Origin: Endomicrobium sp.
Lineage (GTDB): Bacteria > Elusimicrobiota > Endomicrobiia > Endomicrobiales > Endomicrobiaceae
Reading direction: 5' to 3'
NCBI GenBank assembly: GCA_031264895.1
Contig: JAISDI010000219.1
Location: forward strand, 1 to 5,524
DNA: 5,524 nt
Numbering within the stretch: position 1 is the stretch's first letter; the number at the start of each line of letters is the position of its first letter. The notes beneath the pieces are model-generated. The model was not told the DNA's origin. It searched no databases and was given only the letters and a program-made list of their open reading frames with translations. This document shows, piece after piece, positions 1-5,524 of this stretch. Position numbers and translations under genes: made by a program.

Positions 1-70
1 CAGCTTGCTGATTTGTATTTAACCCAAAAATTCCATTAGAGCTTTCTAAAAACCATCTTTTTTCCTTTGT

Positions 71-170
71 CGTCATACCCGAGTGTCTTTGTCGGGTATC
101 CATGTTCGTCGTAAAATAAAAACATCTTTCAGTAAAAATGGATTCCCGATAAAAACCTTCGGGAATGACG
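71..170. repeat. Double-hairpin intergenic repeat, full copy (MITE/REP-like)
   Basis: About 100 bp built as two hairpins in mirror order. Hairpin 1 is ATACCCGA (75-82) with TCGGGTAT (92-99), 8 bp perfect with a 9-nt loop. Hairpin 2 is ATTCCCGA (142-149) with TCGGGAAT (159-166), 8 bp perfect and again a 9-nt loop. The whole element is also an inverted repeat: CGTCATACCCGA (71-82) matches the reverse complement of TCGGGAATGACG (159-170) at 11 of 12 positions, and TCGGGTATCCAT (92-103) matches that of ATGGATTCCCGA (138-149) at 11 of 12. The middle (about 104-137) is AT-rich and unpaired. This resembles the widespread bacterial class of intergenic palindromes with a 'GTCATTCCCG...CGGGAATGAC' theme, which are usually dispersed in many copies and have no transposase of their own. 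That this one is multicopy in its genome is inferred. Confidence 0.75.
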
Positions 171-204
171 GCATGGGTGGCTGATGACAGAAGAGCAAAA
201 TCAT

Positions 205-290
205 CTTTGTCGTCATGCCCGAAGTTCTCGGAAATGCTGTTATTCCTTAGCAGCCTGCCCCGTGAGGTCTTAACACGGGGGGCATCCATG
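205..290. repeat. Second, partial or diverged copy of the intergenic repeat
   Basis: Begins with CTTTGTCGTCATGCCCGA (205-222), which matches 65-82 of the first copy at 17 of 18 positions. It ends with GGGCATCCATG (280-290), the counterpart of GGGTATCCATG in copy one, so only the left half of the element is represented. Between them is a different internal stem, CCCCGTG (258-264) with CACGGGG (274-280), 7 bp with a 9-nt loop, and a smaller GCTG/CAGC pairing (236-239, 251-254). The outer ATGCCC (215-220) can pair with GGGCAT (280-285). The second ATGGATTCCCGA hairpin is absent before the GH81 stop codon. This looks like a half-element, or a copy interrupted by about 50 bp of extra sequence. Confidence 0.6.
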
Positions 291-338
291 TTGAATATAG
301 ATCAGCGGAGAGTTTTCAGATATACCCTGACCGGATTT

Positions 339-3300
339 TTATCTTTCGACGGTAACTTTGCCTCTTTGCACTTTTCCGCCGGACTTGATGTAATAAATGT
401 AAGTTCCGGAAGCCGCCTGATTGCCTGAATTGTTTTCGGCATACCAAACGTATGATCCGTCCGATACGGTTTTATCGTCAAAAACAAGTTCGCCGACAAT
501 ATTATAAATTTTTATCTCGGCTCCGCTTTTCAAATTTGAAAACGTTATTCCGACATTGCCGTGTTTTGAAGGCTTATAAGGGTTGGGATATACGACAAAC
601 CTGTCAGCGGCTATTTGGGCATAAAAGTTTATATTCAAGTATGACTGTTCGACATTGTTAAGCGTCACATAAGGCGGCGAAAAGTCGTACTCCTGAGATT
701 CCGGAGTTATGGTATACGTTTTGCCGTAATATGCTTCTGCGGTATATTTGCCGTCGCTTGCGGTCGTAAGCGTAACGGTGCTTCCGGCATTGTCGTAAAC
801 AGTTACTTTTAAATTGCCCAAAGCTTTTGAATTTAAAGAAATTACTCCGCTGAGCATATATTTTTGATAAGCTATGAAATTTATGCCGGTTATGTCGGCA
901 TTGCCTGCCGTAAAAGAATAATTTTTGCGGTCAAACTGAAATTCTTCCGACAAAGGAGTAAGCACGTAATTTACGCCATCGATAATTTCCATTTCATACG
1001 AACCGTTAAACATAGCCGTCTCAGTAGATTTGCTTAACGAATCGTAAAGCTGCATTGCCACATGAACATTAGAACCGTCTTTAGCGTTTGTCAAAGAGCC
1101 GTTTATTACATGCAAACCGGGCGGCTGTACGCCGGTAGGAATAACAAGGACGTATGTTCCGACTCTGCTAAACGTCGATTTTATCAAAACCGTTGGGGTA
1201 GAAACGCTGATACTTTGCGGAGGATATGTTTTTTCAGGAAGATTTCTTTCGGAATTATAAACTGCAATTTTGATTTGGTCAGCCGTAAATCCGGCAGGAA
1301 CGGTAATGTTTGCAAGCTGAACATATCCGGTTATATCTCCCAAAACTCCGGAAGATGAATTTACCGTAAAAGCAAAAGGCAGAATTTTATAATACGTTTC
1401 ATCTATAACAGGAACCTGCGTGGTCGATACGGATATTAGATCATCGTACTTGTTCATAAAAAGAACATGATTGTTTCCGTCGGCGCGCAATGTTCTTAAA
1501 GAATCGTATTTAAAATTTATAAAATCTTTTGTTACGGCAGTAGTCATCGGCGGAACTTTCATGCTGCCGGCGGACGCTCCTCCGGAAACGGATTTGAAAG
1601 CAACTGTTTTATAGTCTTCGGAGCCGTTAAACGCAATATAACTTTTTGTGCCGCCTTTAGTCATAACGCAAAAAGACCCGTTGTCTGCCACAACGCTTGT
1701 GTCAATCGTGCCGTACTCATTAAAAAAATTAATGAACTGGTAAGAATAAGTAAGAGAACTGCCCTCTTCAGCCGAAAAACCGCCTGCAATACAATCGCTC
1801 AGTGCGCCTGCCGCGTCAAATAAAGATTTATATCTAAGCCATATGTCTTTCCATAAAATAGTAAGATTAACACCATTAACAACACCGGTGCCTCTGTTGG
1901 CAAACATCTCGTCATAAAAGCTTCGCGCATAAGAGGTATCGTACCCGTGATAAAGCATTGAAGGCGTTAATGGAAGTACCTGTATACCTTTTATGGTTTG
2001 GGATATTTGCGGTTCAAAATGAAGAGAATAAATCGATTCGTTGTCCCAAAGTATGCCTATGCCTTTATGTGCGTATGGCGTGCCGCCGTAAATTTCACCG
2101 GAAGTGTCAAGGAAATATTCTTTTGTCGCTTCATATTCCGTAGTATATCCGTATGCGCCAAGATCCATCAGTTCCTGATTTTTTGAAGCCAATCCCCAAA
2201 GGTATATGCCCGCCCAAGCGTTCATGGCTTCCGAAGAAGATTCCTGGTTAATGCCTCTGTCATCTCCGCCGCCCGGCCCGTCAGCCCAAGAATGCCCTTC
2301 ATAAATGTCAAAGTTCCTTAAATACGGAAAATCCATATCATTGCGTACATGGCTATAACTGTCTCTTACTAAAAGATCCACAATGCCTTTATAATCGCTG
2401 CTGTCGGCAAACTGCGGGTCAAACAGTGCAAGGATCGCGGACGCATATATAAAATATCCGTAATGAAAATGATGATCATTATATTTTTCCGAACCGAAAG
2501 CATACGGTCTCCCGATAATGCCGCCCCAGTTTGAATCATATGCGAAATATTTTGAGCCTGAACCGTTTTTATACCAAAGCTCCAATTGGGCTTTTAACCT
2601 TTCAATCATCTGATTTCTGCTTGCTATATCTCCGAACTGATGAAAAATAGGGATAAGGTTTGCCGCTTTTGCCAAACCTTTACCGCTATAATAAGTGTCT
2701 GCCGCGCTGCCTTGCGCGCTAAAATTTTTATCCGTATTAATATAGCCCCGCATTGTGTTTCTTGAAGCTTCCGGAACTTCATATGTAAGATTTGGCAATA
2801 TGCCAAAAAATTTATTTTCGGTAGTAAAAGAAGAACCCGTACCTACTTTTAATACGCCTCTTAGTGTGCGGAAATTATATTTATCGGGTTTTAAAGCTGT
2901 GGAAGAATTTTTCCATTGATGCGGAAAAAGCGCAAAAACGGTGCCGCTTAAAAAGCTTCCGCCAGTTCTCTTTGGAGGAGCAGTAATAAAATCAAAAGTA
3001 GTTTTAACCTTTGAATCTTGAAAATCGTATGAAACTTTAGTATCGGTAATAAAGTTATACGCATATTTATAATAATCATTAAAAATCTCAACGGCATTAT
3101 CTTTTGTGGCAGTATTATCTTCTCCGGCAGTTATCAATGCTATGGAAAGATACCTTTCCGCAGAAGAAAAAGCGATGTCAATACCGCCGGAAGAAATGTT
3201 AAATGTAGTATTTTCGGGAGCGTAAACGGCATAATAAATAACGCGGTTTGCGGTGCCTCCGTCATAGCCTTTTACAAGAATCTTATCCGCGCTTTGATTT

Positions 3301-3929
3301 CCGGAAATAGTGTTTCCTTGAGCATCATATACTGTGATATTACCGCTATATGCCCCTATGTAAGGGTTTAAACCTACAGAATATTCGTTATAAGTAAAAA
3401 TAAACCCTTTGCCGATAGTGGTTGTTATCTCTTGTGAACTATCAAGACTGTCTCTGCATATAAAAGTGGCAGACCAATCTGAATAGCCGTCCAAAAGTCC
3501 TTTGGAAGAAGATATTTCCCTGTTACCTGAAGATTGAATTTTGCCGGATATTCTTGCCACAAAACGCTGTTCATAATTATTGTGTAATTTGTCAGGAGAA
3601 GGCATGAATGATATTTCCGGATACCCTAAAAGATACCCTTTACCGGCAGCGCTGCCGCCCGCTCCCGTATTAAGATTTACGATCCACGGCGATGCCGACA
3701 TTCTAATCGAATAATCATGATTTGCATTTTTAGTAAATATTGAACCGAACCATCTGTTTGTCGGATACGGAAAGCTGACTTTTTGAGTTACTCTTGGAGA
3801 CGGTAAAGGAGAAGGATACGAACCCAGCCGTCCTTTTCCGCCCGGTGAAGGAGCCGAAAAACCGGCCGAAACAAAAAACAACACTGCCGCAAACGCAATT
3901 ACGATTTTTTTTGTGTTTTTTAATGTCAT
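339..3929 (-). CDS. Secreted GH81 endo-beta-1,3-glucanase with C-terminal sorting-like domain
   Basis: Predicted inverting endo-1,3-beta-glucanase (EC 3.2.1.39) acting outside the cell or at its surface on laminarin, callose or fungal wall glucan. Residues 1-26 form a signal peptide (KK, hydrophobic core, small residues near 22-26), followed by a Pro/Ser/Gly linker to about 48. The family N-terminal beta-sandwich starts at the signature NRWFGSIF (58-65). The (alpha/alpha)6 barrel spans about 380-715. DHHFHYGYF (485-493) supplies the likely general acid D485; GHSWADG (545-551) and NQESSSEA (561-568) follow, with E563 and E567, one being the base. The D485-E567 spacing of 82 agrees with what I recall of characterised GH81 enzymes. 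Residues 720-805 resemble the family's small beta-domain (SYIAFNGS...TVAFKS). An unassigned beta-rich segment reaches 930, then two tandem 84-residue carboxypeptidase-regulatory-like repeats (about 939-1105). The FlgD-Ig/type IX sorting-like domain is 1112-1196 (YPNPYKP, IKIYNIVGELV, ASGTYIYYIKSGG). Reading frame intact; weak SD GCGGG six bases before the ATG. It is probably transcribed alone. Confidence 0.93.
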   Translation of the reverse strand: MTLKNTKKIVIAFAAVLFFVSAGFSAPSPGGKGRLGSYPSPLPSPRVTQKVSFPYPTNRWFGSIFTKNANHDYSIRMSASPWIVNLNTGAGGSAAGKGYLLGYPEISFMPSPDKLHNNYEQRFVARISGKIQSSGNREISSSKGLLDGYSDWSATFICRDSLDSSQEITTTIGKGFIFTYNEYSVGLNPYIGAYSGNITVYDAQGNTISGNQSADKILVKGYDGGTANRVIYYAVYAPENTTFNISSGGIDIAFSSAERYLSIALITAGEDNTATKDNAVEIFNDYYKYAYNFITDTKVSYDFQDSKVKTTFDFITAPPKRTGGSFLSGTVFALFPHQWKNSSTALKPDKYNFRTLRGVLKVGTGSSFTTENKFFGILPNLTYEVPEASRNTMRGYINTDKNFSAQGSAADTYYSGKGLAKAANLIPIFHQFGDIASRNQMIERLKAQLELWYKNGSGSKYFAYDSNWGGIIGRPYAFGSEKYNDHHFHYGYFIYASAILALFDPQFADSSDYKGIVDLLVRDSYSHVRNDMDFPYLRNFDIYEGHSWADGPGGGDDRGINQESSSEAMNAWAGIYLWGLASKNQELMDLGAYGYTTEYEATKEYFLDTSGEIYGGTPYAHKGIGILWDNESIYSLHFEPQISQTIKGIQVLPLTPSMLYHGYDTSYARSFYDEMFANRGTGVVNGVNLTILWKDIWLRYKSLFDAAGALSDCIAGGFSAEEGSSLTYSYQFINFFNEYGTIDTSVVADNGSFCVMTKGGTKSYIAFNGSEDYKTVAFKSVSGGASAGSMKVPPMTTAVTKDFINFKYDSLRTLRADGNNHVLFMNKYDDLISVSTTQVPVIDETYYKILPFAFTVNSSSGVLGDITGYVQLANITVPAGFTADQIKIAVYNSERNLPEKTYPPQSISVSTPTVLIKSTFSRVGTYVLVIPTGVQPPGLHVINGSLTNAKDGSNVHVAMQLYDSLSKSTETAMFNGSYEMEIIDGVNYVLTPLSEEFQFDRKNYSFTAGNADITGINFIAYQKYMLSGVISLNSKALGNLKVTVYDNAGSTVTLTTASDGKYTAEAYYGKTYTITPESQEYDFSPPYVTLNNVEQSYLNINFYAQIAADRFVVYPNPYKPSKHGNVGITFSNLKSGAEIKIYNIVGELVFDDKTVSDGSYVWYAENNSGNQAASGTYIYYIKSGGKVQRGKVTVER

Positions 3930-3996
3930 TTTATACCCGCTTTTTCTGTAAATTAATTAATATAAATAGTCTTATTTTATTTATCTTAATGTTAAT

Positions 3997-4025
3997 ATTA
4001 TACATTAAAATTCTGTTAAAGACTA
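3997..4025 (-). promoter_or_regulatory. Possible promoter of the GH81 gene
   Basis: On the minus strand a perfect TATAAT lies at 3997-4002, preceded directly by TG. At a 17-bp spacing the -35 position (4020-4025) reads TAGTCT, only 3 of 6 matches to TTGACA. Transcription would begin near 3990 and leave a leader of about 60 nt before the ATG. The weak -35 suggests a need for an activator, or that this -10 is a chance match in AT-rich DNA. The terminator at 4087-4124 just upstream supports a separate GH81 promoter somewhere in this gap. Confidence 0.35.
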
Positions 4026-4062
4026 TGAAATCATTACAAAATTCAGTTTGTTTTATCAACGG

Positions 4063-4078
4063 AAACTGCCGGCGGTTT
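4063..4078. promoter_or_regulatory. Imperfect 16-bp palindrome upstream of GH81 (possible operator)
   Basis: AAACTGCC (4063-4070) abuts its near reverse complement GGCGGTTT (4071-4078) with one mismatched pair and no loop. It is GC-rich against an AT-rich background and lies about 80 bp upstream of the proposed GH81 start point, a distance typical of activator sites. With no loop it would not make a normal RNA hairpin, so a protein-binding site is the better reading. No known regulator motif is recognised, and it could be chance. Confidence 0.25.
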
Positions 4079-4086
4079 TTATAATA

Positions 4087-4124
4087 AAAAATCCATGCTT
4101 TTATAAAATTGCGCATGGATTTTT
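4087..4124 (-). terminator. Rho-independent terminator of the receiver/envelope-protein operon
   Basis: AAAAATCCATGC (4087-4098) and GCATGGATTTTT (4113-4124) form a perfect 12-bp stem. The 14-nt loop itself contains the palindrome TTTTATAAAA. On the minus strand the stem runs into TTTTTTATTAT, a good U-tract, 25 bases after the stop codon of the gene ending at 4149. T-runs flank both sides, so it could also act on plus-strand transcripts, although no plus-strand gene is present here. Confidence 0.85.
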
Positions 4125-4148
4125 AACGGTTTTCTTGCCGGTTTTATA

Positions 4149-4973
4149 TTATATCCTTTTTGAAAGCATAAATTTGAACTCGTCAGAAGTATTTTCAACA
4201 TAAAAATTCATACTGTTTTTCTTCATATAATAATCAAACTTTTTAGTGCTGATAACATAATCGATCAGCAAATATGCCCCTCCCGCAACAAGAAGCAGAC
4301 CAAGTATGCCTTCATAAGCATTGTTCATTTCATCTTTGTATTTTTTCTTATACTTATATTCTACAGACACAATATCTATAAGCCTTGTAGGAGTTGACGA
4401 AGGATATTGTCCCTCATAAACGTAAGAAGTATCGGCATTTGGATCAGAGGTTTTTGATTCGAGTCCATCGGGAGGATTTGTAGAGGCGGTAGGGTAGTCG
4501 TGTCCGACGCTAAAGTTTTTTGATTCGTTTATGACTAAATTAGGCAACGAAGCGCCTTCGGGATTGCCTTCATACGTTATTGTTTTTCCATACTCAGTCG
4601 GCTCATAGTGGCTGCTTATACTGCCGTCACTGTTTGTGGTTTTATATCTTATCCAAACACTTACATTCTGTAAATCAACATTGCCCGTATTTTCAATGTT
4701 CCCTTTAGTTCTTATAAGATACAAATAATTGTCCGTATTTTTATACCAAAAAGACGAAAAATTCATATTGACGGAAGGTCTGGATATGTCGACTTGTACG
4801 GTTCTAAACCCGTCATAAGCAAGCAGACCGCCGCCGATCACAAGCAATGCTCCGTAAAGTATTCTGTATTTGGATTTATATTCGTTAAAATTGTCATATT
4901 GAACGCTTCCGTATCCGAAAACTGTATTGGCGCAAATAAATAATGCGACAGTAATGCAAATAATTTTTTTCAT
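4149..4973 (-). CDS. Unrecognised membrane/envelope protein with FxLYD-like beta domain
   Basis: A 274-residue protein I cannot assign to a named family. Residues 1-20 look like a signal peptide (MKK, hydrophobic core, ANTVFG). A first hydrophobic glycine-rich helix lies at about 39-54 and a second at 222-241. Between them is a mostly beta region with a pattern like FxLYD/DUF3426-type domains: GNIENTGNVDLQNVSVWIRY (91-110), then a polar stretch and LPNLVINESKNFSV (143-156), where these domains usually have a 'PG-x-S-x-x-F' turn. Topology is probably a beta domain of about 165 residues outside the cytoplasm between two membrane helices, with a short basic tail (KKFDYYMKKN). The two helices resemble each other (ALLVIGGGLLAYDG and LLLVAGGAYLLIDY). 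The start is fixed by AGAGGAA just upstream and by the 4-base ATGA overlap with the response regulator stop, so the two are translationally coupled. A possible role in envelope sensing or structure is inferred from context only. Confidence 0.8.
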   Translation of the reverse strand: MKKIICITVALFICANTVFGYGSVQYDNFNEYKSKYRILYGALLVIGGGLLAYDGFRTVQVDISRPSVNMNFSSFWYKNTDNYLYLIRTKGNIENTGNVDLQNVSVWIRYKTTNSDGSISSHYEPTEYGKTITYEGNPEGASLPNLVINESKNFSVGHDYPTASTNPPDGLESKTSDPNADTSYVYEGQYPSSTPTRLIDIVSVEYKYKKKYKDEMNNAYEGILGLLLVAGGAYLLIDYVISTKKFDYYMKKNSMNFYVENTSDEFKFMLSKRI

Positions 4974-5347
4974 GCTTCCTCTTTTTTTATCTTACTTTTT
5001 AATTCGTCAAGAAGAGCGAAAAGATTTTCAACGTAAACCGGTTTTTGCATATATCCTTGCGCTCCAAGCTCTTTTGCGTGTTCTTCGGTAAAAATAGTGC
5101 CCGAACCCGTAATAAAATAAATAAGCGCGCTTGAATTTACTTCTTTTATGTAATGGAATAAATGGTCGCCGTCAAGATCAGGAAGCATAATGTCAAGAAA
5201 AATGACGTCGGGGTTTTCTTCTTTCAGAGTTTTCAGACATTCGTCGGCATTACCTGCAACGCATACGTCAAAGCCTCTCCTTTGAATAAGCCTTGCCATA
5301 TTGTCCCGTGCGTAAATTTCATCATCCACAAGCAAAATCTTTATCAT
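4970..5347 (-). CDS. Stand-alone receiver-domain response regulator (CheY-like)
   Basis: A 125-residue protein made only of a phosphoacceptor receiver domain. The acidic pair D8-D9 sits in ILLVDDE, the phosphorylated aspartate is D52 (VIFLDIMLPDLDG), the switch threonine is T80 (FITGSG), and the invariant lysine is K102 in the QKP motif. All are present, so it should be a working phosphorelay protein in the cytoplasm. There is no DNA-binding or enzymatic output domain; after the receiver only a short, charged helix (LKSKIKKEEA) remains. It must act by protein contact, or as a relay between a kinase and another regulator. No histidine kinase lies in the window; one may be just upstream or elsewhere. 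First gene of a two-gene operon, overlapping the envelope-protein gene by 4 bases. A GGAG ten bases before the ATG is a slightly distant ribosome-binding site. The subfamily cannot be told from the sequence alone. Confidence 0.93.
   Translation of the reverse strand: MIKILLVDDEIYARDNMARLIQRRGFDVCVAGNADECLKTLKEENPDVIFLDIMLPDLDGDHLFHYIKEVNSSALIYFITGSGTIFTEEHAKELGAQGYMQKPVYVENLFALLDELKSKIKKEEA
4976..4982 (-). promoter_or_regulatory. Ribosome-binding site inside the regulator gene, for the envelope protein
   Basis: AGAGGAA on the minus strand ends two bases before the ATG at 4973 and lies within the last codons of the response regulator (K-E-E-A). The spacing from GAGG to the ATG is about 4 nt, a little short, which fits re-initiation at the ATGA overlap rather than independent entry. 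It supports 4973 as the true start. Confidence 0.7.
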
Positions 5348-5382
5348 TTTAGGGCAGCTCCGGTTGATTTTATTTCAAAGAT

Positions 5383-5411
5383 ATTATATCTGTATTTTGA
5401 ATCGTTGGCAA
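5383..5411 (-). promoter_or_regulatory. Near-consensus sigma70-type promoter of the receiver operon
   Basis: On the minus strand the -35 box TTGCCA (5406-5411, 5 of 6 matches to TTGACA) and the -10 box TATAAT (5383-5388, perfect) are separated by exactly 17 bp. The start point would be near 5376, with a leader of about 29 nt that includes the GGAG ribosome-binding site at 5358-5361. So close a match suggests strong, largely constitutive housekeeping expression. Confidence 0.75.
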
Positions 5412-5493
5412 CAAAAAACTCCATATTTTAAAACTTTTTTACACCGCAACAACAAACCGGACATATCCACAATATTATAGATTTACTTATTTT

Positions 5494-5507
5494 GCAAACC
5501 CGTTTGC
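5494..5507. promoter_or_regulatory. 14-bp perfect palindrome upstream of the receiver operon
   Basis: GCAAAC (5494-5499) and GTTTGC (5502-5507) are perfect reverse complements around CC. No T-run follows on either strand, so it is not a terminator. It lies over 80 bp upstream of the -35 box and may be an operator for this or a neighbouring gene, or chance. The rest of 5412-5524 shows no gene; a second minus-strand TATAAT (5474-5479) lacks a matching -35. Confidence 0.25.
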
Positions 5508-5524
5508 TGACATCAACACGACAA

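Larger units (their letters stand above)
1..338. other. Intergenic region downstream of the GH81 gene, repeat-rich
   Basis: No gene can be supported with confidence here. The stretch is dominated by two related hairpin elements (about 71-170 and 205-290). No classical terminator (GC stem followed at once by a T-run) is visible for the GH81 gene that ends at 339. The best weak substitute, read on the minus strand, is the 8-bp stem 142-149/159-166, which is followed after four bases (CCAT) by a short T-run. Bases 1-60 show no structure I can name. One minus-strand frame is open from an ATG at 289 to the left edge (96 codons) and passes through both repeats. Its codons are mostly repeat sequence and no clear ribosome-binding site precedes it, so it is not called as a gene. 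The last part, outside the repeat (RWFLESSNGIFGLNTNQQA), could be the start of a real gene continuing past base 1. Confidence 0.6.
3930..4148. other. Intergenic region between the envelope-protein gene and GH81
   Basis: This 219-bp AT-rich gap holds the terminator of the upstream operon (4087-4124), an imperfect 16-bp palindrome (4063-4078) and a possible promoter for GH81 (-10 at 3997-4002). A 61-codon minus-strand frame (3931-4116) fills most of it. It begins inside the terminator stem, is almost all AT-rich codons (N, I, K, F, L) and has no ribosome-binding site, so it is not called. Confidence 0.7.

Noticed and set aside
1..39. Plus-strand tail of a gene entering from the left (QLADLYLTQKFH then stop)
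   Set aside because: Twelve codons are too few to support a coding call.
258..280. Rho-independent terminator for GH81
   Set aside because: The stem is good but no U-tract follows on the minus strand (CAGGCTGC comes next), so it is counted as part of the repeat.
71..290. CRISPR array
   Set aside because: Only two unequal copies with internal hairpins and no regular spacers; structure fits an intergenic palindromic repeat.
165..428. 87-codon plus-strand frame
   Set aside because: It reads through the repeats and then antisense to the 3' end of GH81; no domain-like pattern and no ribosome-binding site.
3931..4116. 61-codon minus-strand frame just upstream of GH81
   Set aside because: It starts inside the terminator stem, lacks a ribosome-binding site, and its composition is what AT-rich noncoding DNA gives.
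5162..5431. 89-codon plus-strand frame
   Set aside because: Antisense to the receiver gene and its promoter; the receiver gene in the other strand has all family residues.

Overview
The window holds three genes, all on the minus strand. They sit in moderately AT-rich bacterial DNA with a repeat-bearing intergenic end at the left. No ribosomal marker or other reliable taxonomic anchor is present. The best hint is the large secreted enzyme, which ends in an 'NPYKP...GTYIYYIKSGG' domain (FlgD-Ig-like / type IX sorting-like). In my experience such tails are common in Elusimicrobiota, Fibrobacterota and related Gram-negative lineages. I lean towards an Elusimicrobiota-like gut or sediment bacterium, but this is inference only.

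Layout, in the direction of transcription (right to left): 5348-5524 is upstream DNA with a near-consensus sigma70-type promoter (TTGCCA, 17-bp spacer, TATAAT). It drives a two-gene operon: a stand-alone receiver-domain response regulator (4970-5347) and an unrecognised two-transmembrane, FxLYD-like envelope protein (4149-4973). Their start and stop codons overlap as ATGA. The operon ends at a strong 12-bp terminator hairpin with a U-tract (4087-4124). A short AT-rich gap with a possible promoter leads to a 1196-residue secreted glycoside hydrolase of family GH81 (339-3929), an endo-beta-1,3-glucanase. Its catalytic region is intact, and two tandem ~84-residue beta-domains and the C-terminal sorting-like domain follow it.

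The leftmost 338 bases have no confident gene. They carry two copies, one full and one partial, of a hairpin-rich intergenic repeat built from CGTCATRCCCGA / ATGGATTCCCGA modules. An open frame starts in this repeat and runs off the left edge on the minus strand; I treat it as probably repeat-derived.

Functionally, the GH81 enzyme would cut beta-1,3-glucan (laminarin, callose, fungal or yeast wall glucan) outside the cell or at its surface. The receiver/membrane-protein pair looks like a small signalling or envelope operon. It is separated from the glucanase by the terminator, so there is no direct evidence that they work together. I see no convincing undescribed system. The most unusual items are the repeat element with its long open frame, the modular tail of the glucanase, and the receiver plus FxLYD-like membrane protein operon.
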